Of a DNA stretch of 52,362 nucleotides, positions 26,444-38,382 are shown piece by piece (within the stretch, counting starts at the first letter, position 1; every line of letters begins with the position of its first letter). This DNA comes from an uncultured Eubacteriales bacterium (GTDB lineage: Bacteria > Bacillota > Clostridia > Christensenellales > Aristaeellaceae), in contig OMZP01000013.1 of the NCBI GenBank assembly GCA_900315585.1, positions 1 through 52,362 on the forward strand, read 5' to 3'. Position numbers and translations under genes: made by a program. Below the pieces are notes generated by a model that did no database searches, was not told the DNA's origin, and worked only from the letters and a program-made list of their open reading frames with translations.

Positions 26444-27013
26444 ATGGACCAGCAGAACCCGAAGCGCGTCTACACCGCGGAGGAGATCGCCCGGCTGGAG
26501 GCCGAGGCGGTGGCCGCGCTGCAAAAAGGGGAAACGCCCTCGAAAACGGAAGCGCCCTCTCCCGCCGAAGCGCCGTCGGTTCCCGGCTTCGTGCCCTATG
26601 TGGACGACGTGCCGGAAGTGCCGCAGGCCGCCCCGGCCCAAATCGAACCGGCCGTCGAGCCGGAGGGCGACGCCCCGGATGACGACGGGGACTACGTGCC
26701 CGGGCCCTGGGAGGAGCGGGTGAACCGGCTGACGGATCAGCAGTGGAAGCTGGCGCAGATCATCGGCGGGGCGCTGCTGGGGGCCGTCGCCATCGGCCTT
26801 TTGTTCATCGGCGGCGAGGAACTGGCCACCTATCGGCTCATCATCGCGGCGCTGGCGGCGCTGCTGGTGCCCCGGTACCTGGAGCGGGTGCTGCGCCGGG
26901 AATTGAACGTCGCCCGCAGGGCCATGATCGTCGCGATGCTCGTCTGCCTGGTGGCCGCGTTCCTGATCATCGGCATCCGCACCGGGTTCAACTTCTCCAA
27001 GGCGCCGCAATAA
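26444..27013 (+). CDS. acidic-linker membrane protein of unknown function
   Basis: A 189-residue protein that I do not recognise. The N-terminal 90 residues are polar, rich in Pro, Ala and Glu (APSPAEAPSVPGFV, EPEGDAPDDDGDYVPG), probably disordered and cytosolic. Three hydrophobic helices follow (AQIIGGALLGAVAIGLLFIGG, LIIAALAALLVPRYL, MIVAMLVCLVAAFLIIG). TATGGAGGATG precedes ATG 26444. It is divergent from the two-component system and may be under its control; this is inference only. Confidence 0.75.
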   Translation: MDQQNPKRVYTAEEIARLEAEAVAALQKGETPSKTEAPSPAEAPSVPGFVPYVDDVPEVPQAAPAQIEPAVEPEGDAPDDDGDYVPGPWEERVNRLTDQQWKLAQIIGGALLGAVAIGLLFIGGEELATYRLIIAALAALLVPRYLERVLRRELNVARRAMIVAMLVCLVAAFLIIGIRTGFNFSKAPQ

Positions 27014-27025
27014 GCTGGAAAACCG

Positions 27026-27101
27026 GATTGCCACGTCGACCCTTCGGGCCTCCCCGCAATGACGCATCGATCATTGCGAAGGCCGAAGCGACGTGGCAAT
27101 C
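27026..27101. repeat. long palindromic extragenic repeat
   Basis: Terminal arms GATTGCCACGTCG (27026-27038) and CGACGTGGCAATC (27089-27101) are perfect inverted repeats; inside them CTTCGGGCC/GGCCGAAG and CGCAATGA/TCATTGCG pair too, giving a nearly continuous hairpin. It lies between the convergent ends of the membrane gene and rmuC and may serve as a bidirectional terminator. Confidence 0.8.
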
Positions 27102-27112
27102 TTTGTGTGTCC

Positions 27113-28255
27113 TCAGCCCTCCACCCGGTCCAGGGCCTTGACCACCTTGCGGGATCGCTGCTCCAGGCCGTCCAGCTCCGCCTCGGCCTGGTTCAGCCGC
27201 TGGCGCATCCGCTGGATGGCCTCGTCAAAGCGGGCGAAGTCCTGCTTCATGCCGGAGAGCATGGTGAGCACCTCGCCGCTGCGCTGCTCCAGCGTCACGG
27301 TGCGCAGGCCCATCTGCAAACTCGTGAGCAGCGCGCACAGCGTGGCCGGGCCGGAGATCAGCACCCGGTACTTCTCCTGCACCCGCTCGATCAGGCCATC
27401 CCGGCGGGCCACCTCGGCGTAGAGGCTCTCGGTGGGCAGGAACATCACGGCGAAGTCGGTGGTCTGGGGCGGCTGGATGTACTTGTCGTGGATGCGTTTC
27501 GCCTGCTCCAGCACGGCCCGCTCCAGCTGGGCGGCGCACTTTTTCACGCCCTCCGCGTCCCCGGCCTCGGCAGCCTCCACCAGGCGCAGGTAGTCCTCCT
27601 GGGGAAACTTCGAGTCGATGGGCAAAAGGGGCGCTTCCTCCCCCGCCGTGGGCATCCGCAGGGCGAACTCCACCCGGTTTTGCGACAGGGCCGGGATGGC
27701 GCAGTTCTCCACCAGCTGGTCCGGCGCGTAGAGCTGCGCAAGCAGCGCCTTCAGCTGCACCTCGCCCCAGATGCCGCGGGTCTTCACCCCGCCCAGCATC
27801 TTTTTGAGGTCCGTCACGCCCAGGGACAGCTGGCGCAGCTCGCCCAGGCCCCGGTGCACGTTGGCCAGCTCGCCGTTGACCACCTTGAAGGACTCGGTCA
27901 GCCGTCCGTCCAGCTTGCCGGACACCAGCTCCTGCATCTGCTCCAGACGGCGCTCGTTGGCCTGGTTCATCAGCTCCATCCGCTCGTCCAGCGTGCGGCG
28001 CATCCGATCCTGCCGGTTCTCCATGGAATCCGACAGGGTCTCCATCTGCCTGAGGGCCGCGTTCAGGTTCTCCCCCAGCCGCAGCATGGCCTCGGCCTGC
28101 TGGGCGGAATCGTGGCGCAGACGGCCCAGCGAGCGCGCCTGCCGCTTCTCCACGCGCCTGGCAAACAGCGCCGCGGACAGCACCGCCAGAGCGATGGCCA
28201 GCGCCAGCAGGATCAGCGCCGCGAGGGCGAAGTGTTCGCTCAGGAATTCATTCAT
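27113..28255 (-). CDS. rmuC: RmuC-family DNA recombination protein
   Basis: A 380-residue RmuC homologue. A membrane helix at 10-31 anchors it, a coiled coil spans about 40-135, and the RmuC nuclease-like domain at about 145-360 has GIWGEVQLKALLAQL, LPIDSKFPQEDYLRL and TTDFAVMFLPTESLYAEV. RmuC limits rearrangements at inverted repeats in E. coli, which is notable in a genome full of them. Its ATG overlaps the proC stop (ATGA), so it is coupled to proC. Confidence 0.93.
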   Translation of the reverse strand: MNEFLSEHFALAALILLALAIALAVLSAALFARRVEKRQARSLGRLRHDSAQQAEAMLRLGENLNAALRQMETLSDSMENRQDRMRRTLDERMELMNQANERRLEQMQELVSGKLDGRLTESFKVVNGELANVHRGLGELRQLSLGVTDLKKMLGGVKTRGIWGEVQLKALLAQLYAPDQLVENCAIPALSQNRVEFALRMPTAGEEAPLLPIDSKFPQEDYLRLVEAAEAGDAEGVKKCAAQLERAVLEQAKRIHDKYIQPPQTTDFAVMFLPTESLYAEVARRDGLIERVQEKYRVLISGPATLCALLTSLQMGLRTVTLEQRSGEVLTMLSGMKQDFARFDEAIQRMRQRLNQAEAELDGLEQRSRKVVKALDRVEG

Positions 28256-29061
28256 TTCTTGCCCAGCTCCAGCGTCTTTTCATAGGCGACGATGACCGCC
28301 TCCATGGCCGCGCTCCTGAAGCCCCGGGCCTCCAGCGCCCGCACGCCCTGGATGGTGGAGCCGCCGGGGCTGCACACCGCGTCCTTCATCGCGCCGGGAT
28401 GCGCGCCGGTCTCCAGCGCCAGCGCCGCCGTGCCCAGCAGCATCTGGGCGGCGAATTGCTGGGCGGCGGCCCTGGGCAGCCCGCAGGCCACGCCGCCGTC
28501 CGCCAGGGCCTCGATCAGCATGGCCGCGAAGGCCGGGCCGCAGCCGGAGATGGCGCTGGCGGCGTCGATCTGCTTCTCCTCGATGAAGCCCAGCAGGCCC
28601 GCGCCCGCCATGGCCCCGGTAAAGGTCGGCAGGGCCTCGTCGCTCACGCCGTCGGAGCAGCACAGCAGCACGCCCTTGCCGATGGCCGCCGGGGTGTTGG
28701 GCATGACCCGGATCACCGGGAAATCCACCCCCGCCAGCTCTCGGATGGCCTGCATGGACAGCCCCGCCGCCATGGTCACCAGCACGCAGGGCGCCTCGCG
28801 GCCTTGCAGCGCCTCACGGATGCCCGAGAGCATCCCGGCCATCATCTGGGGCTTCACGCCCAGGAACAGGTAGTCGCTCTTCTGCGCGGCCACGGCGTTG
28901 TCCACCGCCGTCGCGCCCAGCTTCTCCGCCAGCGCCCGCGCCTTGTCGGGCGTGCGGTTCGCCAGCAGGATGTTCTCCCCCGGCAATGCCTTGCGCGCCG
29001 CCGAAGCCAGCGCCGAGCCCATGTTGCCGCAGCCGATGAAGCCAAAGACGGGTTTCGTCAT
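28252..29061 (-). CDS. proC: pyrroline-5-carboxylate reductase
   Basis: A 269-residue NADPH-dependent enzyme reducing pyrroline-5-carboxylate to proline. N-terminal Rossmann motif FGFIGCGNMGSAL, then LGVKPQMM, RVMPNTPAAIGKG, and the C-terminal signature SGCGPAFAAMLIEALADGGVACGL with AVCSPGGSTIQGVRALE. Length fits the family. It is coupled to rmuC. A GATCCTTCG palindrome lies just upstream, near the promoter. Confidence 0.95.
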   Translation of the reverse strand: MTKPVFGFIGCGNMGSALASAARKALPGENILLANRTPDKARALAEKLGATAVDNAVAAQKSDYLFLGVKPQMMAGMLSGIREALQGREAPCVLVTMAAGLSMQAIRELAGVDFPVIRVMPNTPAAIGKGVLLCCSDGVSDEALPTFTGAMAGAGLLGFIEEKQIDAASAISGCGPAFAAMLIEALADGGVACGLPRAAAQQFAAQMLLGTAALALETGAHPGAMKDAVCSPGGSTIQGVRALEARGFRSAAMEAVIVAYEKTLELGKK

Positions 29062-29090
29062 CTGTGTTTCCCCCTTAGTATAATAAGCAA

Positions 29091-29157
29091 AGATCCTTCG
29101 CTTCGCTCAGGATGACGGCAAACGTACGTCTGTCATCCTGAGCGAAGCGAAGGATCT
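29091..29157. repeat. GATCCTTCG palindromic repeat, copy A
   Basis: AGATCCTTCGCTTCGCTCAG... and its inverse flank a short centre. Four variants occur in the window (29091-29157, 33198-33262, 39712-39778, 42743-42844), all intergenic. Such elements are common in gut Clostridia genomes. This copy sits upstream of proC. Confidence 0.85.
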
Positions 29158-29215
29158 GTAACATCGCGATTCAGCCGACATCCGGCGTCTGTTGTCACCG
29201 CAATCCTGTCTGTTG

Positions 29216-29494
29216 TCACCGCGCGCCGTTCACATAGCGCACCTCGCCGGGCATGATCATGCCCAGTTCGTCCCGCGCCGTGCGGATCACGTAGTCGTCG
29301 GTTCGGGCGAAGGCCAGCTGGTCGGACAGAGCGTTGACCTCCAGGATCAGCTTGTCCCGCTCCCTCCGGGCCTTCTCCAGCCGGGCCGCGCCCTGGCTGT
29401 AGCGGGCCTGGCTCACCAGGTAGCTGGCGCCGAAGACCAGCAGCGTCACGGCGATCATCAACAGCCAAAACCGGGGCTTCACTCTGCGCCGCAT
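29216..29494 (-). CDS. divIC: septum formation initiator family protein (DivIC/FtsB-like)
   Basis: A 92-residue bitopic protein: basic N-terminus (MRRRVKPRF), one membrane helix (WLLMIAVTLLVFGASYLV), then a coiled coil (ARLEKARRERDKLILEVNALSDQLAFARTDDYVIRTARDELG), the DivIC/FtsB plan. It would join the division complex with FtsL and FtsQ/DivIB. The start at 29494 follows GAGGTGAG. Order yabP-yabQ-divIC is the usual Bacillota order, which supports the call. Confidence 0.88.
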   Translation of the reverse strand: MRRRVKPRFWLLMIAVTLLVFGASYLVSQARYSQGAARLEKARRERDKLILEVNALSDQLAFARTDDYVIRTARDELGMIMPGEVRYVNGAR

Positions 29495-29561
29495 CCCTGC
29501 CTCACCTCGAATCCTAAATAAATCCACTTGGCTTAATTCGACGTTATATCTTTGTTTCCTG

Positions 29562-29930
29562 TCAGCGAAATATGACTTTAATCCAACGAAATGACCGAAT
29601 ATTGACAAAAATATGACGGACCACCCGCCCCAGCGCCCGGGCCGACGCCCGCGCCGCCGGAAACACCCCCATGGCGAACAGCCCGAACCCCAGCGCCGCG
29701 GCCAGGAAATCGTAGATCCGCGCCCGCCCGTCGTCCGCCAGCACCAGCGCCCCGCAGAAGATCACCGCCGCGCCCGCGCCGAAGGCCAGATCCGCCGCCA
29801 GGGACAGCCACATTCCCGCCGACAGCAGCCGTCGAAGCGCCGCCATCAGAGCGTACCAGGCCCCGATCAGCGCCCCGGCAGCCACCATGCCCAGGAACAC
29901 CCATCCCTGGCCCGCCGTTGAAAACAGCAT
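29562..29930 (-). CDS. yabQ: YabQ-like spore cortex membrane protein
   Basis: A 122-residue protein with about four membrane helices (WVFLGMVAAGALIGAWYALM, WLSLAADLAFGAGAAVIFCGALVLA, FLAAALGFGLFAMGVF), the layout of YabQ, needed for spore cortex assembly in B. subtilis. Its ATG shares one base with the yabP stop (TGATG). The identification relies on weak sequence character plus the conserved order yabP-yabQ-divIC. Confidence 0.82.
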   Translation of the reverse strand: MLFSTAGQGWVFLGMVAAGALIGAWYALMAALRRLLSAGMWLSLAADLAFGAGAAVIFCGALVLADDGRARIYDFLAAALGFGLFAMGVFPAARASARALGRVVRHIFVNIRSFRWIKVIFR

Positions 29931-30202
29931 CAGCGCAGCAGGCGGCCCAGGAAGCCGCCCTTCTTCTTCCCGCCGCTGTATTCCAGGGCGTCCACCTGAC
30001 CCTCTACCTCCACCCGGCCGTCCTCCAGGCTCAGCCGGGACACGTTCAGCCCCGCCCCGGCCACCGTCAGCGTGCCCTGGGACGTGCGCAGCACCACCAG
30101 CTGCTCGTTGAAGCAGTCCACGTCCTCCACCCCGGTCAGGCAGAGGCGCTTGCGATCCGTCAGCGTCACGCTGTGCTCCCGCGCCTGCTCGTTGTTTGGC
30201 AT
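29930..30202 (-). CDS. yabP: YabP-like sporulation protein
   Basis: A 90-residue protein with a YabP-type body: SVTLTDRKRLCLTGVEDVDCFNEQLVVLRTSQGTLTVAGAGLNVSRLSLEDGRVEVEGQVDALEY, split here by a few family-typical turns. YabP works in spore coat/cortex morphogenesis. Start ATG 30202 is chosen over 30208 because a GGGG-rich site lies at the right distance. The gene normally upstream (an S4-domain RNA-binding protein) is absent; an IS3 element starts only 58 bp upstream and may affect the promoter. Confidence 0.85.
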   Translation of the reverse strand: MPNNEQAREHSVTLTDRKRLCLTGVEDVDCFNEQLVVLRTSQGTLTVAGAGLNVSRLSLEDGRVEVEGQVDALEYSGGKKKGGFLGRLLR

Positions 30203-30263
30203 GGCCATCCCCCCGTTCTGGACGAGTGTATGACGGGAAGGAAGGGGATATGAATAAACTGTA

Positions 30264-30467
30264 CCCCAGAGAATGGACACACACTTTGGCAAGGCTGACC
30301 AACCCGTCCCCGGCAAATGGACACAATATCCGGCCATGGATGGGGAGAAGAAAGCCAAACCCCAAGCGGTGGACATATCTGGTGCGGCAGGCAAGTTTCA
30401 ACGAAACCCCGAACGCTGGACACTTCATTCCAGTACCGGATTTCCGAGAAACCCCTCGCCGTGGACA
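30264..30467 (+). repeat. five direct repeats of the IS end core CCCC-N6-TGGACA
   Basis: CCCC begins at 30264, 30308, 30360, 30407 and 30452, each followed by six variable bases and TGGACA (30274, 30318, 30370, 30417, 30462). Spacings are 44, 52, 47 and 45 bp. The six-base spacers differ while both half-sites are invariant, so the half-sites look selected, probably as transposase-binding sites. Confidence 0.85.
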
Positions 30468-30488
30468 TTCCCGCATCGGTACATTTCT

Positions 30489-30497
30489 GGTATAATA
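30489..30497 (+). promoter_or_regulatory. extended -10 promoter of the IS transposase genes
   Basis: TGGTATAAT forms an extended -10 with no good -35; the fifth TGGACA core lies 24 bp upstream of the TATAAT. Transposase binding to the array could therefore repress or modulate this promoter. Confidence 0.6.
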
Positions 30498-30534
30498 GTG
30501 TTCAAACCCGTCAAGGCGGAAAGGAAGATCATTA

Positions 30535-31133
30535 TGGCCAGGAAAGAACTGAACGCGGAGGAGCTCGCAGAGCTCCGTGAAAGTCCCTATGTCGCCAGCA
30601 TCATATCAGGCAGGATCAGTTTTACGCCCGAATTCAAGTGTGCGGCCTACCAACAGCTCATGGACGGCAAGCCCATGCGCACGATCTTCGAAGAGCACGG
30701 GATCGACCCTGAGATTCTCGGCGACAAGAGGATCTGGGGCTTCGCCCATAAGCTCAGAACCAATGCGGACCGTGATGAAGGTTTTGCAGACCTTCGCAAG
30801 AACAACAGCCGCAAACCCGCCAGACAGACCCGGGAGCAGACCCTGGCGGCTCGGGTCGAGCAACTGGAGCACGAGCTGGCCTACACCCGGCAGGAGGTGG
30901 AATTTCTAAAAATATACACACGGCAGATTTGGAGGCGCGGAAGTCATGGGAATCCAGGCAGCGCCAGAAGTGAAATTCGCCATCATCCGCGAAGCCACAC
31001 GCCGGGACGACAACCTCCTCAAGATCAGCACCATGTGCCAGATCGTCGGGGTCTCCAGGTCGGGCTACTACAACTGGTGCGCCTCCGAGGATGCCCGCCA
31101 GGCCCGGGAGAACGCGGATCGAAGAGACTTTGA
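30535..31133 (+). CDS. IS3-family OrfA (HTH protein), probably frameshifted
   Basis: The real OrfA part is residues 1 to about 126: a MARKELNAEELAELRESPYV start, an HTH region (FTPEFKCAAYQQLMDGKPMRTIFEEHGIDPEIL) and a leucine zipper (LAARVEQLEHELAYTRQEVEFLK). After the A5 run at 30908-30912 this frame continues into meaningless sequence to 31133, whereas the -1 frame gives an OrfA-like end (ADLEARKSWESRQRQK) and stops at 30973. So either one A was lost or slippage restores the frame. GGAAAGGAAG precedes ATG 30535. Confidence 0.7.
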
Positions 31134-31893
31134 CCTCATCCTTGAAGCCTACCGCTTTCGCGGCTACGACAAGGGCGTCCGGGGCATCCACATGCGGCTG
31201 CTCCATCAGCCCGGCATCATCATGAACGTCAAGAAGATCCGTCGCCTGATGCGCAAGTTCGGCCTCCGCTGCCAGATCCGCAAGGCCAACCCCTACCGCC
31301 AAATGGCCAAGGCCATCGCCACCAGCAATGTCGCTCCCAACGTGGTGAATCGCCGGTTCAGACAGGCATCCCGCAAGGTGTTACTGACGGATATCACCTA
31401 CCTGTTCTTCAAGAACGGCAAGTGCTACCTCTCCACCATCCTGGATGCCTTTACCCACGAGGTCCTCGCCTACCAAGTCAGCCTCAGTCTCAAGGTGGAC
31501 TTCGTCCTTGACACGGTCAACCAGCTCATCCGGGAGTACGGCTGCTCCTTGGATGACAAGACCATCATCCACTCCGACCAAGGCTGCCACTACACCAGCT
31601 ACGCCTTTATCCAGATGCTGAAGGATGCCGAGTTCGTCCAGTCCATGTCCCGCCGCGGCAACTGCTGGGACAACGCCCCGCAGGAGAGCTTCTTTGGCCA
31701 CATGAAGGACGAGATCGCTGGTCTCATCGCCGAGTGCGATACTTTCGAGGCCGTCCTCGCCCGGGTCGATGACTGGATGGACTACTACAACAACGACCGT
31801 GGGCAGTGGAATCTCATGAAGCTGGCCCCCAAGGAGTATTACCGGTATTCCCTCACCGGCGTCTACCCCCTGCCCGTCTACTCCAAGCCTTAA
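30946..31893 (+). CDS. IS3-family OrfB transposase (DDE integrase core)
   Basis: A 315-residue transposase. The N-terminal HTH_21-like region (YRFRGYDKGVRGIHMRL, KIRRLMRKFGLRCQIRK) is followed by the rve core with DDE residues in LLTDITYL, IIHSDQGCHYTS and NAPQESFFGHMKDE. The YNNDRGQWNLMKLAPKEYY end is typical. Here it has its own TTGGAGG site ahead of ATG 30946, so it may be made without frameshifting. It is intact and could still mobilise the element. Confidence 0.93.
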   Translation: MGIQAAPEVKFAIIREATRRDDNLLKISTMCQIVGVSRSGYYNWCASEDARQARENADRRDFDLILEAYRFRGYDKGVRGIHMRLLHQPGIIMNVKKIRRLMRKFGLRCQIRKANPYRQMAKAIATSNVAPNVVNRRFRQASRKVLLTDITYLFFKNGKCYLSTILDAFTHEVLAYQVSLSLKVDFVLDTVNQLIREYGCSLDDKTIIHSDQGCHYTSYAFIQMLKDAEFVQSMSRRGNCWDNAPQESFFGHMKDEIAGLIAECDTFEAVLARVDDWMDYYNNDRGQWNLMKLAPKEYYRYSLTGVYPLPVYSKP

Positions 31894-32214
31894 ACCCGAT
31901 CCCCGGGGGCTCTGCCCCCGGACCCCAGAGGTTTATCGCTTTGTGCACGAAAGGGCGGCTGGCTTCGCCCGACGGGAAAAAGAGCGACACTGCTGTGCCG
32001 CCCTCCCGTGACTCGGTTCGGCGCTCAGGTCGCTCCTCAGCGTTGCCCTATCCTCCGTCCGAGCAGGGAGAATATACCACACTCTGTCTCCTGATTCCCC
32101 TTACTTAATCAAAATTGTCCTTGACATGGGGAGCAACTTTAAAGGGATTTGTACCGCAACTCCACACTCCTCACTCCACTCTCCCCACTCCACTCTCGCC
32201 CCAAGGAGGCACGC
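31894..32214. other. non-coding right end of the IS and pfkB leader
   Basis: No gene is seen. A GC hairpin, CCGGGGGC (31903-31910) with GCCCCCGG (31914-31921), follows orfB and may terminate it. The right IS end is at 32116-32135. From 32149 to about 32203 there is a pyrimidine-rich array of CACTCC-like units resembling the right arms of the inverted-array elements described elsewhere; its left partner would have been where the IS now lies. Confidence 0.6.
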
Positions 32215-33180
32215 ATGATTCCTACTCCCGAAATCGCCCTCATCGGCGCGGCCATCGTGGACATTCCCCTGGCCCCGGTGGGACCGGACGTGTTTGCCCG
32301 TCCCTCCACGCCCGTGGAGCGCATCGCCATGGGCGCGGGCGGCGATGCCCTGAACGAGGCCCTGGCCCTGTCGAAGCTGGGCCTCGCACCGATGCTGGTG
32401 AGCGTGATCGGCGAGGACCCCGCCGGGGACTTCGTGCTGAAAACCCTCGAACGCGCCGGGGTGGACGCCTCCTGCGTCCGCCGGGAGCCGGGGCTGGACA
32501 CCGGCATCAACATCGTGCTGGTGGGGCCGGACGGCGAGCGCCGGTTCGTCACCAGCCGCACGAGCAGCCTGCGAAGCCTCGGCCCGGAGCACATCCTCCC
32601 GGCCCTGGAAAGCCCGGCGTTTTCAGGGGTGACAATCGCCTGCCTGGCCAGTCTGTTCGTCTCCCCGCGGCTGACCCTCCCGGACACGGAGGCCCTCCTG
32701 GACACATTGAAGGCCCGGGGCGTCACGCTCTGCGCGGACACCACCCGGCCCAAGAACGGCGAAACCCTCCGGGACGCCGCGCCCGCCCTCTCCCGGCTGG
32801 ACTACTTCTTTCCGAACCGGGACGAAGCCGCGGCCCTCACCGGCGAGGCGGACCCGGAGGCCGCCGCCGACGCGCTGCTGGAGTGTGGGGTGAAGCACGC
32901 GGTCATCAAGCTGGGCGGCGAGGGCTGCCTGCTGGCAAGCGCCAATGAGCGCCACCGCATCCCCGCCGTCCCCGGCATCATCCCCGTGGACACCACCGGC
33001 GCGGGCGACACCTTCGCCGCCGGCTTCCTGGCCGCGCTGCTGGAGGGCCGCTCCTTCGCCGACTGCGGCCGCTTCGCCTGCGCCGCCGCCTCCCTGTGCG
33101 TGGAGGGGGTGGGCACCAGCGGCGTATGGACGCGGGAGGATGTGGAAGCGAGACTTAAGGGATTAGGGACTAGGGACTAG
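32215..33180 (+). CDS. PfkB-family carbohydrate kinase
   Basis: A 321-residue ribokinase-type kinase. Substrate-side motif MGAGGDALNEALALSKLG near residue 38, ATP-side NRDEAAALTGE at about 200, and the anion-hole/catalytic motif DTTGAGDTFAAGFLAALLEG at about 260. The sugar cannot be told; fructose- or ribose-type substrates are common. AAGGAGG precedes ATG 32215. The last residues (LKGLGTRD) and the stop codon are encoded by a TTAGGGA-like tandem array that continues beyond the gene, so the original C-terminus was probably replaced. Confidence 0.9.
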   Translation: MIPTPEIALIGAAIVDIPLAPVGPDVFARPSTPVERIAMGAGGDALNEALALSKLGLAPMLVSVIGEDPAGDFVLKTLERAGVDASCVRREPGLDTGINIVLVGPDGERRFVTSRTSSLRSLGPEHILPALESPAFSGVTIACLASLFVSPRLTLPDTEALLDTLKARGVTLCADTTRPKNGETLRDAAPALSRLDYFFPNRDEAAALTGEADPEAAADALLECGVKHAVIKLGGEGCLLASANERHRIPAVPGIIPVDTTGAGDTFAAGFLAALLEGRSFADCGRFACAAASLCVEGVGTSGVWTREDVEARLKGLGTRD

Positions 33181-33411
33181 GGATTAGGAATAGTGAAAGA
33201 TCCTTCGCTCCGCTCAGGATGACAGGTATTGTCGTTGTCATCCTGAGCAAAGCGAAGGATCTTTACTATTGCCTGGGAAAGGCATCAGGAGCAAGAGCCA
33301 GCCTCTGCCGTCTCCCCTGTTTCCTACCGTCCGGGAAAGGCATTGGGAACGAGCGCAGACCTCTACCGTCTCCCCTAATCCCTAATCCCTAGTCCCTAAT
33401 CCCTAATCCCT
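33160..33411. repeat. inverted-array element E1 between pfkB and gyrA
   Basis: Left arm: GGGATTA/GGGACTA units on the plus strand at 33160-33190. Right arm: CCCTAAT/CCCTAGT units at 33373-33411. They are inverted relative to each other and enclose copy B of the GATCCTTCG palindrome (33198-33262) and two CTCTGCCG/CTCTACCG-TCTCCCC segments. Each arm is G-rich in the mRNA of the gene that ends next to it. Four GGG tracts with 4-nt loops would allow a G-quadruplex. Confidence 0.8.
33198..33262. repeat. GATCCTTCG palindromic repeat, copy B
   Basis: Same family as 29091-29157, with arms AGATCCTTCGCTCCGCTCAG and its near-inverse. It lies in the middle of the E1 inverted-array element. Confidence 0.85.
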
Positions 33412-33415
33412 CTCC

Positions 33416-35896
<2,481 letters not shown>

Positions 35897-35935
35897 GAGT
35901 AGTCTCCTCCATTTCTGTTAGAGGTTACCCGGGAA

Positions 35936-36434
35936 AGAGGGATTAGGGATTAGGGATTAGGGATTAGAAATAGCTCTATCTGTTTCAATCCTTATTCCAT
36001 CGTCCTTAGGCCTTTATTCTCCCAGTTTCGTTATGATGGTGTTGAGCATTCGACCGATTTCATCACTGAGCTTCATCGCTTTTTCAATCTGTTCATTAGT
36101 CAGGTAATGAAGCTCAACGCAGATCAAAAGCTGTGTTTCCAGCTCGTATTTTGAGCCTCTCGCCATGGCGAGGAAGTGGGCATAATCCCTGGTCGTACCG
36201 CGCCCGTTTCCCTCTGCGATATTGGAAGGGATGGACACGACGGAGCGTCGCATCTGACTGGACAGGGCATAGGTTTCTTCCTTCGGCAGATGCTTTACCA
36301 GCCCATACACTTCAACGACCAGCTCCATGGATCGCTTCCATACGACCAGTTCCCTGTAATTCTTGATCTCTGCCATCCTGCGGGATCCTCACTATTCCTA
36401 ATCCCTAATCCCTAATCCCTATTCCCTAATCCCT
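35936..36434. repeat. inverted-array element E2 carrying the four-helix-bundle gene
   Basis: Left arm 35936-35973: AGAGGGATTAGGG continuing as GGGATTA units and ending in AATAG. Right arm 36395-36434: the inverse, with one GGGAATA unit. The arms read almost identically inward (AGAG, four or five heptamers, AATAG), so they act as terminal inverted repeats of a 499-bp unit containing one gene. It separates gyrB from gyrA. Confidence 0.8.
36014..36376 (-). CDS. four-helix-bundle protein (23S rRNA intervening-sequence protein family)
   Basis: A 120-residue helical protein with family motifs: YRELVVWKRSMELVVEVYGL, YALSSQMRRSVVSIPSNIAEGNGR, DYAHFLAMARGSKYELETQL, and a final helix KLSDEIGRMLNTIITKL. 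Relatives are encoded in 23S rRNA intervening sequences and are structurally like the Avd protein of diversity-generating retroelements; their molecular role is unclear. It has no strong ribosome site. It sits alone between gyrB and gyrA, flanked by inverted heptamer arrays, as if mobile. No reverse transcriptase is near. Confidence 0.9.
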   Translation of the reverse strand: MAEIKNYRELVVWKRSMELVVEVYGLVKHLPKEETYALSSQMRRSVVSIPSNIAEGNGRGTTRDYAHFLAMARGSKYELETQLLICVELHYLTNEQIEKAMKLSDEIGRMLNTIITKLGE

Positions 36435-36444
36435 CTGACCTCGA

Positions 36445-38382
<1,938 letters not shown>

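Larger units (their letters stand above)
30260..32135 (+). mobile_element. IS3-family insertion sequence, 1.88 kb
   Basis: Imperfect terminal inverted repeats of about 20 bp: left TGTACCCCAGAGAATGGACA (30260-30279) and right, read inward, TGCTCCCCATGTCAAGGACA (32135-32116). They share CCCC-N6-(T/A)GGACA. Between them are orfA and a DDE-type orfB. The left end has four further copies of the core before orfA. Flanking triplets are AAC and ACT, so no clean target duplication is seen and the insertion may be old. The 240 bp after orfB are non-coding and include a GC-rich hairpin. Confidence 0.88.

Noticed and set aside
30257..32138. Target-site duplication of the IS3 element
   Set aside because: Flanking triplets AAC and ACT do not match unless the right end is shifted by one base, so no duplication is claimed.
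32116..32150. Outward promoter from the right IS end towards pfkB
   Set aside because: TTGACA is present in the inverted repeat, but no acceptable -10 lies at 16-18 bp.
36014..36376. Diversity-generating retroelement accessory (Avd)
   Set aside because: The fold is related, but there is no reverse transcriptase, template repeat or variable repeat in the window.
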